NCBI RefSeq assembly: GCF_037975245.1
Contig: NC_092561.1
Span: 20,839,008-20,903,007 of the forward strand
Length of the DNA: 64,000 nucleotides
Source of the DNA: Apostichopus japonicus
Taxonomy: Eukaryota; Echinodermata; Holothuroidea; Aspidochirotida; Stichopodidae
Reading direction: 5' to 3'
Shown: piece after piece, positions 13,401 to 28,400 of the stretch
Numbering within the stretch: the first letter of the stretch is position 1
How the letters are laid out: every line of letters begins with the position of its first letter
Program-made: the position numbers and the translations under genes
The notes under the pieces: model-generated
Seen by the model: the letters and a program-made list of their open reading frames with translations, nothing else
What the model was told of the DNA's origin: nothing
Database searches by the model: none

Positions 13401-16400
13401 GCAATGTAAGCTACCTTCCTATGATTACTTAACAGACAGCACCTCTAAGCTATCCCTTTAATTGCTAGCAATTTAAGCTATTTTCCTATGGTACAACTTA
13501 CCACCAAATAGCACCACTAAGCTATCCCTTTGATAGCTAGCAATGTAAGCTACCTTCCTATGATTACTTAACAGACAGCACAACTAAGCTCTTCCTTTCA
13601 TAACTAGCAATGTAAGCTACCTTCCTATGATTACTTACCAAATGGCACCACTAAGTCCTCCCTTTGATAGCTAGCAATGTAAGCTACCTTCCTATGATTA
13701 CTAACCAAAGGGCACCACTAAGCTATTCCTTTCATAGCTAGCAATGTAAGCTACCTTCCTATGATGTCTTACCAAAGGGCACCACTAAGCTCTCCCTTTG
13801 ATAGCTAGCAACCCCTACCTTCCTATGATTACTTACCAAGTGGCACCACTAAGCTCTCCTTTTTATAGCTAGAGCTCTATTAGCTACTTTTCTAATGCAC
13901 TGCAGCTATCTTTACAAAGATAGCAATGCTAGGATCACATAAACAGTCACAATAAAATCATTTGAAATGAAAGATAAGAATTCAACCAAATTTCTCCCTA
14001 CCACAACTAACAGAATGCCTACCATACACTGATTCACTCTCTTCTCTGGTGCAGAACATTTCATATTTTGAAACAGTGAAAGCCATCCTTTTTTCTGGGG
14101 GGGGGGGGGGAGTGAGGAGGTAATAAAAATTGCAAATTAGACGTAATTCTTCAAAGGTAACTTTTCTTCAAAGGTATTTTTTTCATTATTTAGAGTTGAG
14201 TTTCCTTCAAGCCCTGAGACAAAACAACACTGTTGTTTGACCAACACACTACTACCACATAGAGGGGGACAAAAAATATCAAACGACAAAAAAAAACAAG
14301 AAAACAACCTTGTGGAGAGTTGCTCCCCTGAATGAGCATGACTGCTTGATCCGATCCTACTGTGTAATCCGAGTCAGTTTGTAAGTTCAAGGTGTGAAAT
14401 CAAGTTAATGATTAATTAATCAACACATTAACATATATTCAAGCATGTGCACTTAAACGTAACCAACATCTGGCTACATTTGACTTAATTAACCAAGTAA
14501 TTAATTAACCAGGTACAACCTATTAACCCCACACGGTATTAAAGCACACAAAAAACTCACTGGTTTCTGCAAGTCTTCCCAGAGAATGGAATTTACAACT
14601 TTTTACAACAATCTTTTTTACAACAATTTTACAACATATGAAATCAGAAACATGATATGCAAGTTACATGCATTTTGTATGTGATGATATCTTGCTAAAA
14701 TGATAACTGAAAGCAATGTATGTAGCCAGCTATATAGAAGTACTGTTATAGCTTGTAGATACTGCTCATATATATGCCAGAGAGCCCAACTATGCCAGAT
14801 AGGAAAGAAATATATGTTGGCCATAAATGATAAATGGTTAACACCTCTTTCCAACCTCAAAGGTTCCTACCTTCCTAAGTTAGACCTTTCTTCTTCTTCT
14901 CTGGTGAAAATACAGAAGATCAAAACCCTAGGAAGACTCGTTTTTTAATTTTGAATTCTTTTTTAAGCCATGAGCGTGTTTAAGTGAGCTAAAATTCAGT
15001 GGCACAAAAGGTGGCAGTAACAGAATTTGACAGATTATTCCATTCACTGAGGTGACATGGCTTGTGAAAACCTGAAGCTACGTATCGTTATGGGTTATAA
15101 CTGTATTGTATTACTCTGACCCAACCATTTCATATTCACATGTAATTGGATACAATATCCCATCTACAGTGGGAAACCTCTGGTTAACAAGCAATATCAC
15201 TATTAAAATTAATTAACGATCAAAAATCATCAACCGTTTCATCCAATACAGAGAAAATACATAAATTGAACGATGTCTCCCACAAACCCCATGTAATGTT
15301 TAATTTTAGATTTTAATCCTTCCTGCTCTTTTATGTTCATGGTTGCTGATGTCATTTTGTTTGGACTGGGGTAGCCAATTTTATGTTTTTAAATACCTTA
15401 AACATCTTTCCTTTCATGGTCAAGTTTTTGTACCGCCATAAATAAAGCGATTTCCAAGACAAGATGCAGCTTTAAATCCCTGTTGAACTATATACAGAGA
15501 GCTACCAAGCATTGAGAGCATTTATCATTTACATAACCTTAGGGTGCCCCTGTAAGATATTAATATCCAATATACAGCAGCTACAAACTGGTTAGGTCAA
15601 GGGTCATTTAAGTCAGTAAATCTGCAATTATCACCCTAACTGTACATGGATACTTTCCATGGAGAAGGTTACAAGAGAATCTTTGAAGTGATTTATCCTT
15701 AAAAAATGATGAAAATCAACGAACATATCACACATATTTTCCTTCACAATTTTTCATTACAAAAAAACGAAGTCCTTTACAATCTTAACTTCAACACAAT
15801 GGAACTCACCAGACAGGCGGAATTTTAGGTCGACAGTGCTGCAGAAGTTTTGAGATCAATGTTTTTTAACCATAAATCAGTTTCATTTTGCTCTCATTTC
15901 TCAAGTTTTAATCACAAGATGGATACTGATAAAACTTACAAAGAAATTCAAATTAGAACCTCTAATTTTTTCATTATTTGGGAGAAAACAATTAGTATTT
16001 AGAACATGCTATTGAAGGGTATCCAAGCACGATATATTGGTAGGGATGTTGAAAAAACTGGATATGAAGCCAAAAAATGTCAGCTAAAAACTACATATAT
16101 AATATATTTGTGTATACATGATGCATTGATATAATGGAAACTAAATCTACATATTTTGGGAGGTAAATCAGGGAATGATTTAGTGTTCAAATTTGTGCAG
16201 CAGTTTTGAAGTCTCTTGAGTTTCTCATCTCTTATAAAATAATACTATGATTCCTGTCTAAAAACCTTTGTAAATGTATAGCAATTTGACCATTTTGCAT
16301 AGCAGTTTGCGATTCAATAACGGATAAATTATTACCAACCGTAAAATGTTCCATCTTGGTTTTAAAACAAAACAGTGCTTTTATTGCTAATTTTTAATCA

Positions 16401-19400
16401 TATGGGATGTGACCAGACTGGAAGAAAACCCAGCAGATATCGAATTTCCTTTTTTTTCACCGACTCGGTCGACTGGACACAAATCCACATTATGACAAAT
16501 CATTCAGTACCTAAAATTAGACTGAATTGATTAGTTCTACGATATCATCCCACTACAGGGTTTATCTTTCGCTTTCTTTCTTTCATTTAGCTCTCTTAAG
16601 ATTATCTCCTCGGCTGATTTAAAGTAGAAACCAGTTTTCAAACAGTTGCATAAAAAGCAAATGGATGAATCCACTGAAATATTGTGATATTTATTTCGAG
16701 CTGTAAGTCTTCTTTTCGATTTCTTCTTCGTTAACCTTTTGTTCTCAATTTAAAAGGGAAAGTCAATACTTAGACACTTGACATCAAAAAATTAAAAGAA
16801 CAATAAAGGGTATATTTTGAAGTTCAATTTGGCTGAACAGCTAACACACTGTCAAAAACATCAAGATGCATGTATCACTTTGTGATCGTCAACAGTTAGA
16901 CTGGCCAAACTGTCTGTAATAGCACACATTGTATTAACTGTGTCCAGACTGGCCATGCTGTCTATAATAGCACACATTCTATTAACTGTGCCCAGACTGG
17001 CCAAACTGTCTGTAATAGCACAACATTGGATTAACTGTGCCCAGACTGGCCATACTGTCTGTAATAGCACAACATTATATTAACTGTGCCCAGACTGGCC
17101 ATACTGTCTGTAATAGCACAACATTGGATTAACTGTGCCCACACTGGCCATACTGTCTGTAATAGCACAACATTATATTAACTGTGCCCAGACTGGCCAT
17201 ACTGTCTGTAATAGCACAACATTGGATTAACTGTGCCCAGACTGGCCATACTGTCTGTAATAGCACAACATTGGATTAACTGTGCCCACACTGGCCATAC
17301 TGTCTGTAATAGCACAACATTATATTAACTGTGCCCAGACTGGCCATACTGTCTGTAATAGCATAACATTATATTAACTGTTCCCAGACTGGCCATACTG
17401 TCTGTAATATCACATTCTATTAACTGTGCCCACACTGGCCATACTGTCTGTAATAGCACAACATTATATTAACTGTGCCCAGACTGGCCATACTGTCTGT
17501 AATAGCATAACATTATATTAACTGTTCCCAGACTGGCCATACTGTCTGTAATATCACATTCTATTAACTGTGCCCAGATTGGCTGTACCATTGGTAATAG
17601 TGCAAAGTCTATTAAGTATGCCCAACAGGTGTGTTACACATCTGTCAGGGAGGATCATAGCTATGACATCACCGCACGGTGTCACAGTGATACAAATGTC
17701 AAGCACGTCATAGATAAGAGGACCGTAAAGTCAACACTGACCAAATCAAACAGTCCTGCTCGTTGGATTTCTCCTCAAGACGTTGGGTACAGTAACTTAA
17801 CCTTTTTCTGTTTTTCTATTTTTTTATCTGAAGCTAGGAGGACAAATGTGATAGTCTAGAAGATGGGTCTATGTTATCGGGTTCTCCCGCCCCCCCCTTC
17901 CTCCTCGCCCCCCCCCCCCCGATTTGATTTTGAAAGGGTAGCTTCATGTTCACAAGGAGAGTGGCCAAAATCTAACTCAATGAAATAGCAATAAAGCCTT
18001 GTACAATCTGAATGGTTGAAGGACTGCAGTTACTATTTGCTTTTCACTGCTCAAATTGGAGTAGTTAGATATGGCAAGTCACCACAGACAAAGTTATCTC
18101 ACTGTAGTTATTACACCTTTGTTTTATTATTAACATCAATTAATGTCCCTAAATCACTGCACATTTTTTCCCCATTTTATTTCGCACCTTCCAACTAGAT
18201 GCTCACGTGAGATAGATAAAGAGAGGACTTGTCCCAGCAATTCCCGACATACGGTGAACGTAACTTTGGCATTATGGGAAATCTATATCGTCAGCTCTCG
18301 CAATCATTTCTAAATCACACTACCACAACCGATTGGGTTTTCCAATCTGTTATAGTACCACCTTGTTGTTGATGACAGTCATTTGGTAGAAGTCAGATGA
18401 CCCAAGTCTTTTCATTCGGTCTCCAAGCACACCCTCCACCCCCTCCCCCCTCCCCTTTCCCTACATCCAGCTAATCCTACATGAGATATAAATTACGCCC
18501 AAACATTTGTTAGTACTTCCCCAAAACAGTTAATAGTGTTTCCAAGGAAGGGTGCAGTGAACAATGCCTGGCTTTAAAACAAGATAGAAAATACTTTAAT
18601 CATAAAAAAAAATAACCATTCAAAATTGGTTCTTGATTTACCTGTCAGTTTTGTATTGAAAATTAAACCAAACTAAAACTTCTAGCATTTTTATTTATTT
18701 ATTTAATTTAATTTTTTTTGAGAGGGCAGAGGTGTGGGGAGGAGGAGGAGTAGGTAAAACTTCACTTTCCTTTATGAAGTAAAGACTTACGATGCTAGGC
18801 AGCACAGGTCAATGAAGAAAGACCTTTGACTTATCTTGAGACTTTCTTTTATCTTAGTTTAGAGAGTTCCATTTACAGCAATCACTTATTACCACATAGT
18901 TTGTTCCCACAGTCAAGAATCACTGGGTTGCCTCAAACAGACTTACACTAGAGTCAGTTGAATGTAAACACCTCTGTGTTATCTCTTGATGCGGAAAGGA
19001 TTAAGGACCCTGGATGCTGCATCTTCTATCAGCTCAAACTTACGCCAGAAAGAAGAAACCTCCAGTCGTTATAGAATTTAATTGCAATCTATTCAGTTTA
19101 CATCATAGGCTCAGGCATAGGCTAGACTTAAAAAGACAACTGTACATGTATGTCATGGAATGGAACATCTCCACATACAAGGATCAAACCTCACAGAGGG
19201 TGCTGAACAGCACACTGTTCAAAACAGTGATTTCCACTGCCCTACGGTTCAGAATAGTGATTCCCACAACTGCCCCACGGTTAAAAAAAAGTGATTCCAT
19301 GCAAAAAGGTAAAAAAATATTTCCTCAATAGGCCACAAAAAAGGAAAATTAAAGCAGTCTGAACTGTTTGAAGATAAACCACTCGTTTTCCATTAGACAA

Positions 19401-22400
19401 AAGTATTTACAGAAGGTTAAAACACTCTCACTGCTCTAACTGTAGGCCTGAAGATGTCATACAGTACAACAAAACACACTTGTCGAGAAAGAAGAGAATG
19501 AATTGATAGAGAGAAGAATGAAATAGATACAGTGTCTATATAGTATGTGTACGTACCTTCTTTTCAGTGGAGGAGGAATTTTTCCATCGATCCTTGGTGC
19601 TGCTGGCTTTGTATCTTTCTTCATCTATTGATAGACAAAAAGTGCAGCCAATATATCAACATCTTTTGGTTCCTTTAAAAAAATAATTTATCCGTTTTTT
19701 TTTTAAAACCCCAAATTCAAAACTTGAGCATCCAAACTCATCGATAAATCATGTTTTTTTTTTTAAACTTTCTACCGCGAAAAAAAAAAAAAAATACTGA
19801 CGAACCAGCATCAAATAATGTAATCATGTACCACAATTGTTTTAATCGACTACTCAAATTTAGTCTATCAAGAAATAAGCCGTCAACGAGAAATTGTGCT
19901 TTTCATATTATCTACAAGCAGCTAAAAGCAAAGACTTGAAAGTGAAGTATTTACAGGATTGTACCGGGTAACTTTGGGCTCTGAAAATGCTTCTCTGTAA
20001 CTTTCACAATTAATTTTGCAGAATTTGTTTGAACTTTCTTTGAAAATGCCAGTTTACACCTTCCCAGAATTCCCCCTTTCTGCCATAAAGGAAACCATAT
20101 TACTGATGAAACCTTTTGTTTTTAAAGTTTCTCTTGAAATGTCATCTAAGTTTTTGCTTATTATCCCTTCCCCCCCCCCTCCTCCCTCTTCCTATTTAAT
20201 TTTTGTCTTATAAATATCTGTTGCTAGTTACATCACCTATACAGCTCGCATGTGAACACCCTGCAGCGAAGGAAAGAAACTTCTCTACATCTTTCACGCA
20301 GGGCCACTCAGTTGTAAGCACATATATGAATTCAGCATTATGAATGTTTTTGAAAGTGAAATTTTGTCTGAATATGGCTGCAGTTCAGAGGCCATAAGAG
20401 CTTTCAAGAAAACTGTCACCAATCGGCAAAGCATTTTGAGGAAAACGGACAAAGGCTTCACGCATGAGATTTTAAAATGAAAAACTTTTTTTAATAATTT
20501 CTTGAAGCATGATCAGACTTATCGTTTCAATATTTATATTGATGTCTTTTGACAGGAACTGCTATTAAACTGTGCATAACTTGAAAACATTATTTTTCCA
20601 GTCCTGAACCTTGTAATCGGTCCTTGCAGGAAAAAAGAATGTACAAGAGAAGCTGAAAAGCTAGTTAAGGTAGAAGTTAATTATCAAGTTGATATTTAAG
20701 ACTATTACTTGTGAAGCTCTATACTTTCTCTGTCATTAGCCAGTGATGGAGAATTTACAATTTAAGAGAACCGAGTAACGTGAGACGAGCTATGTAGCCA
20801 GCTATGTTTCGATTGTCTGGGGGGGGAGTTCAAAAGAGCTGTACTGATGTTACTGTGAGCGGTTTGAATGTTGCAATCAATGTTCACATTATTATTTTTT
20901 CTTTTTAGTTTTATGTAACGTTACTTCGGCAACGGCAAGCATTAATCTGAACAAATCACCAAAATGACTAAAAACAGTAAACGTGATTACGCTATTGAGA
21001 TCAACTGTATGACTTTATCTCTAGAACACAAGAAGTTTACTCTTTTTTCAAAATCCTGCCTGGCAGTGGGACCATGTTTCACAAGTTTAGAGGGGTAGGA
21101 CTTCCATCATGAGAAAGAAAACATACCCTACAAACCCTAGCTACCTGCTGAGCGGTGACAAGTGTTCCACGGGGAGACAAAACAGGCATGTTTTATTTCA
21201 AATTTATACGCATCATTGCACCTAATACGATGCACAAAAACAATGCACAAAAAGAAGTTAAATTTCTCTTTTATTTTCTACAAACTAAATACTATAAATT
21301 TTGACATGATCCATCAAAGAAAACTGAGAGAATCTATTTCCAGATTGGATGGTCGCGCTGTCCAGGCAACGCACTGCCAATCACGCGGCTGTATCTAGTC
21401 ATGTGTGTTTTAATGTTACATCACGTCCCCGAGGCAACAAACATCCAGATAAGATACCGATACCACTGGCTATGCGACAAGGGCCAACTGCTGTTCCCAG
21501 AGATTAATATCTGTTATATTTCATCGGGGTGTCAAATGTTTGTTTACAAAGACGCCAGCGAAAATCTGATGTACTGGTTGTTCGGCTTTCTATGAAAACA
21601 CCCTCACACGTGTCATGAATGTTGGTGACGCATTCGAAAGGCCCTCCGATCAAAGGACAGAGGTCAACATCTTTGCGAGGACGTGTGAGTGACTGCGGTA
21701 ACCACGACGCTTGCTCGACAATCGTCTGGTATGTCCTGGAGCAGTCTTAGCCCTTATGTTTTGCTAAGATTTATCTGACGAACAGGGACATACTTAAAGA
21801 CTATGAGATAAATCAATGGCGAACGAAATGAATGCACATCTTAGTGCATCATCAGTTAGACACTTTAATGATTGTCGTTATTACTGAACTACACACCTAC
21901 TCTTACTTTCATGCACACCTTGGGAGTCTAAACCAGAAGCTAAGGGGAAGGGACACTATGCACCAAAATCGTTGTAAAATACCACAAATCAACAGAAAAC
22001 CTTATTTAAGCCACTGTAAGAGACACTTTTCCGGCAGCATGTTCTGACGTCGGCCGGTGACTGGGAGGACATTTTAGGCAGACTCGATACTAAACCACAA
22101 TCCCAACATATGAGCAATATTCAAGAAAGCATATATAAGCATTTGTATCTAAGAATTTTCTGTATCTAAGAAGTAATGATCATTTCGATTTGAGATTCGT
22201 TTGGTGCGTAGGTGCGACCACAACATTGGTGCAGAATAATCTTAAAAAGTTTGCTGCAAAGGTGAGTTAAACAATCTGACTCAAGCCATGCATTTTCAGT
22301 AATTAAACAACGTTGGAGGGTATGTTGCAAACTTAAGATAATAGCTTTGGATATCAACGGTTCAACTGTGTGTGTGAGTTGAGGCCAAACAATTATCTTT

Positions 22401-25400
22401 GCATTTCAACTCAAAACAGATTATCAAGCAGTTAATACAACTGCCAAAAAGCTGCAGGATTTTTTTTTTTAAACAAAAAAGGGAATTTCTGGTCGTCTTG
22501 TTTCCTGACCCCTCCCTCTCTCATCCACCAGTCACCCTGCTCCTCACCTTCCCAAAAACGAAAGAGAACCATTTTCAATATTAACTGGGTTCTCCGTAAT
22601 TGATTCTTTTAGATCATGCAACAGACTGTAAGACTCCATGGAGAGGTTGCAACCATCATCCTTAACACACTAAAACTGGCTCTTAAACTGCTTAGTATTA
22701 TAATTCTACCCACTTAGATCACAGCTTTGATATTATTTATTATAATCTTGTTCATCTATCACAACCACTAAGGAATTGCCGAGGTTATCACCTACTAAAG
22801 GCATTCAGACTACTGTGAACCTGTCACAAGCTATGTCCATGTTTAATATTTTATAGCCATTTCTACCAACTTTTCTGGTGAGTTGTAGCTGCACAAATCT
22901 TTAGATGCATCACATCGTAGCTGAGAAATATTGTAGCTAGATTCCTATACCTAGATGAACCCCCCCCTCTTCAACCACACATACTCCTCCCCACCACTTC
23001 TCAAACAACATGCAACTGAAAGTTGTTAACCTACACAATGGCTTGTGTTTATGCAGTTAATAAACCTTACAATTTGTTATAATCAAAATGTTAAGACCCC
23101 TGCCCCTCATCATGAATCTTTAACCATGCATGTTAAGACTCCCTGCCCCGCATCATGAATCTAGAACTATAAATGTTAAGACTCCCTGCCCCTCATCTTT
23201 TATTTTGAATGTTTAGACTTCCATTGAAGGCTCTATAGTTTAGCCTGGTGTGATGTTTAGACTTCCATTGAAGGCTGTATAGCTTTAGCCTGGTGTGATG
23301 TTTAGACTTCCATTGAAGGCTCTATAGTTTAGCCTGGTGTGATGTTTAGACTTCCATTGAAGGCTGTATAGCTTTAGCCTGGTGTGATGTTTAGACTTCC
23401 ATTGAAGGCTCTATAGTTTAGCCTGGTGTGATGTTTAGACTTCCATTGAAGGCTCTATAGTTTAGCCTGGTGTGATGTTTAGACTTCCATTGAAGGCTCT
23501 ATAGTTTAGCCTGGTGTGATGTTTAGACTTCCATTGAAGGCTCTATAGTTTAGCCTGGTGTGATGTTTAGACTTCCATTGAAGTCTGTATAGTTTAGCCT
23601 GGTGTGATGTTTAGACTTCCATTGAAGGCTCTATAGTTTAGCCTGGTCTATAGTTTAGCCTGGTCTATAGTTTAGCCTGGTCTATAGTTTAGCCTGGTCT
23701 ATAGTTTAGCCTGGTCTATAGTTTAGCCTGGTGTGAGAATCACTCAAATTTGACTCTTTTGAATGCAGAGACATGATAATCCCAATTTTTTTTTTGTCAA
23801 TTTTTTTTTTGGTGGCTTATTCTGTGATGATACAAAATTACTTTTGCTATAAACTTGAAATCTGATTCCAAGCAACGCTACAGACTGATTACGAATCCTG
23901 TCTGTCCTCTGCTTGGATTTTATTTGTGAATTAGCTGATGATATGAAAGCTTACATGTATGAATTGTTTTTCTAAGACTGCCTTTGGGATAACAGACTAT
24001 GCTTTAAGACTGGAATCTTTCTTACAGACCGGAACGCTAAGTATAGTTAAAGATGGCAAGAATGCAGAAGCTCTATCTCTTTCTTCAACAATACAACGCC
24101 AAAGCACTTTTATTTATTTATATATTTATTTTTCTCTTGTCTTTCTGCAGTAATATGAAATTTAGCCTGGTCTTCATGTCTTCAGCTTTTCCATCCCCCT
24201 CCTCCCCCACCCCTCCTCCCTCTGCCCATCCTAAACCCATTTAAAGTACATGTTGTTGCATGGTGCTACATCCCTACTGCAATTTGAAAGCAAGCTGCAA
24301 GGTTAATTTCCCAATCAGAAGGAATTTGAATCCACATTGTCACATTTACCTTCAGTCTCACTGATTGATACATAGCAGAGACCCCCCCTCCCCCCCCCCC
24401 ACTTCAGAATTCAATGTTAAAGCTTATTTTCAATGCATCGTCCTTTCAGTTACAGTTTTACATGTAAGAACCAATTCTGACCCTACTGTGACCCCGATTA
24501 CAAACTACATATCTGAAGAAAACCCATAGCCAAGTCTAGCAAACCATCGTAAGATTTGGAAGGTGCACAGATCTAACGAAACTGCACAAGTGTCATATAC
24601 TAATACGAAGAATGCTAACACTGCCTGAACAATGTGAAAACCAAGAAAACCAGAAAACCAAAAATCAAGTTCATTTCAATATTTCCTCTCTATTACCTTT
24701 GTATTCAGTATAAAACAGACATCCAAATGTTTCTGCAGTTGATTGATTCGAGCCCATTTTTGAGTACTTTAACAACTCAAGTATAGCTTGGCAATATTGT
24801 TGAGCAAATGCAAAAGGTTCTGCTTTTTAGAAGCTTAAAAAATGACAAGCAAGCTTTGTATGCCTTAGAAGCAAGTCCCTCTATTAAAGGAGAATTGTTT
24901 ATGAGGACAACGGAACATCCAAATAATAAGGATTTATGAGGATAACGGAACATCCAAATAATAAGGATTTCTACCAGTTTTGTTTTCTCTTTTTTTTTTT
25001 GTCTCTCGCAGCAGTTTTGAACTGAAAAGTGTTTTTACGCCGCTTTTAAACCTACTATGAACAGAAAGATCTATCATAATGAGACACAATACAAATTAAA
25101 AATTTACCCAGATATTACATTCAAAACTGTTCCAGTATGTGCCTTCCTTCTAAAGTCACAGTGTAGGTTTTCCATCAGTTTCACTACGTTTAACTACTTT
25201 TAAGAGAAGGACCAGATCATAGCGAACTGTTCTTTCCCGTAACTACACCCCTCGACCTTTAAAGAGAGATCAAAACATAAACCTGACCTATTTCAAACCT
25301 TCTACTGTCTGGTTTCGTGATGACATGCTCTCTCAGACACGCAGCAGTTTACACGGTGAGTTAGTTATGTTCTCTCCTCCCATTGTTTTCATGTTTTCAT

Positions 25401-28400
25401 GTTGGGGAATTCCCTCGCCATACTCGCGCATTGTTTGAAAGTTTTGCATTACTACAGTACTGTACCTCCAAATTGATTTTTGCTCATCTGTTCTCACCTC
25501 TCAGTTCAACCATCAGTGACGCTGGCTAGCAATATTGCACTGAATAACGCCCATGTTTGATAATGCTGGCTCGAGGTGAAAAGTTTACAACTGGGTTAGT
25601 TTTCATTTTTCCCCCTCTGGCTTTCGCCTTTTGCGATGAATCAATGTTATTTATGTCACCTGGCAATGATTGCTCTCTCTTAAACTTGCGAGCCAGGAAA
25701 CAAAAGCAAACATGGGGAGCAATTAAATAAAAGAGGCATGATTGAAAGGACACTTTTTGGTTGCTTTTTTTTTTGAGAGGAATGAACATTGGTCAGATGT
25801 CTGAAGGAAGAAAAATATCTCTTTTTTTTTCTTCTTCTGAATATCTGATTTTGCAATTTATCATTTTCTGGACTTACGGCGGCGGAGAGGTACAATTCGT
25901 ACACCTGCAACAGATACCAAAGAAACAGAAAAAGGCAATGCATTTTTCACTGAGGTATATGGTTGACCTAGATATGAGGGGCTGACCTATATATCCCTGG
26001 GTTGACCCAAATATGACAGCAAATCAGCGATTTCCAATATCAGCCATCAAAATCACCGAAAAAAATTCAGAAATATAGTAGAAAGAACGGTCACATGGTG
26101 TGTCTTCAGCAAAAGTCTCAATTTGAGTACAGAATACGTGTTCTAGCAAGCAGCAATTTAGAAGGTATCTATATTAGATCGGAAGAGAATATGGATGGAT
26201 ATATAATTTGTATCAACTTTTGAGAGAATATTGATAGTGAAAAGAGGAACACAATTGCCAGTTCCAACAGTGGATAACACAGAGAAACCTCATAGGGGAG
26301 AAGTGCAAATAAACGATCCATGATTCATGCCGATGTCGGCAGAACTTTGAACTTATTAAACTACGTCAATTTTGAACAACCTTCTACGACTTACAATCGA
26401 TGGAGTGGATGACCAAAATCAACGACAGCCCAAGAAGATGGAGGGAAAAACAAAAGGTGATATTCACGAAGCATTTCTTTTTATCAAAAGGAGAGTAAAA
26501 AAGGGATAAAAAATTAAAAGGAGATAAAAAGTTGTTAGTGGGATGTAAAGAATTAGGTGGTAGGTAAAAAGGTTTGCAGCTGTAGCGATAACCGTTTCAC
26601 AGCAACGTAGCCAAACCAAAGTAAAACCTGTTACCTGCATCTTCACTACCCACCATACTTACGGACGCCTGCTTCTTCTTCATCTCAGCCAGATATGGGA
26701 GCATGTCGTCTGCGTCCGCTAAATCAAATGCCGTCTGACCCTGTGCATTTCAAGAGATAGTGGAGACATTTTAAAGTGAATTTAATACGTTTGCTGCTTT
26801 TTTTCAAGGACTTCCGGTCAGATGATGTCAAAGTTCATGAGAAGACTTGAAGATATGGTGAGGTATGGATCTCAAGTATAGCCAACAACTTGTGTTTTTA
26901 AAAGAATGTTACATAAGCCCCCGAAAAATGGAAAAAGCTTTTATCTTTCTACATCTCATTTGTGAGATAGCCAAATCATAGCAAATCTTAACAAAATGTT
27001 GCCCCCAAGTCACCTTACTGTACAATGGCCTCTGTATAAGTTTAGACAATTATGTTCTTAAACAATTAGCTTGAAGAGTACACCATTCATAATTATCATT
27101 CAATTTCTTAAAGATGCATTATTCATTTTGCTGTACCAACCAGACAACCTGTGCAGTTGAAAATTGGTTCTTTTTGCAAGACATCACTTTTTAAGTGGCA
27201 ACCCATCTCATTTTGCTCTGTGGGAAGTAAACATATATGTAAGTAAGCCATGCATACCATCTATCCATATATGTATACAACTTGACCACATTCATAGAAG
27301 GGAAAATACCCACTTTGATTAGAAGCCTCATTTTTTCCTGACCTACAGTAAAAAAAATTCATCCAGTATATCTATGTAACACTGTTTAAAAATTCATTGA
27401 GGGTTTAATTAGTTAGTGCCCTTCCCCTCCCCGACCCCCTCCTCTCTATCCTCTATAGGTCCAATTCTTTCTTACTCAATCCATTCACTCTCTCAAAAAA
27501 CCTTAAAAGCTCAGCCCCTTCTTTGGCTTCTTAATACCACCACCAATCATTCCTAGACCTAACTTTCCCGTAACCTGACTGATGCACAGCCCACAGCAGG
27601 CGCTCGGAGAGAATGTTTGGGTTATTTAAAATAGTAACAAATGTTTTGTCTTAGCTGGCCAGACTGGTCTGTCCTCTCGCCAGTCTCATGTCTGAAGACT
27701 TTTATGAGATTGTCAACATGCTAACAAATCAAATGTTGCATGTTAAAGGGACCCGCGGTGACCCAATGGTCAGAGAGAGGAGAGGCTATTCCCACTAAAC
27801 AGCTGTGACTCCATAAGGATGCACTCAAGCGCAGATAGATACTTTATATATCTAGTGTCTGAGTATGGTCTGAGTCTCTGGGGAAGTTTCATGGCCATCG
27901 TTGATTGAAAGAGGGTGGGAAATGTTCACGGGAATTTGAAGCCAGACTAGAGTTTATTTGTATGATGTACTTTCCATCCGGTTGATCACCCTTCACTCGT
28001 TAACTGCAAGGATGAACAATCGATGCTCACCCTTCTTTGCTGACATTTAAGATCAAACAGACGGCTTCGACGATGCTCTGTCTGGTAATTTTTGGGCATT
28101 TATATGTAAATGACAAGGTTTTAAAGAAAATAACCATTTCCAAAATATGTTCCCAGAGTTCTTCTCTACAAAATGAACACTACTATATCTTGATTAACTA
28201 ATGCTGGCCAATGGATTCTCAAATATGTCATCACTTTGTTTTACACTTTTTCCTATCACCAAAAATTCATAGGACGGTATATCCATCCGAGATATAAAAA
28301 TCAATGAGTACAAGTCAAACCTTCCACCTTTCACAAAAACAAAAATTCCTACCAATTTATTTTTGGCATCCATATCTGCCATATTTTCTACCAGAAGTTC

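Noticed and set aside
15810-15838. 29-bp minus-strand exon (CTGCAG acceptor, GTGAGT donor)
   Set aside because: Length shifts the frame and leads to a stop in the next exon.
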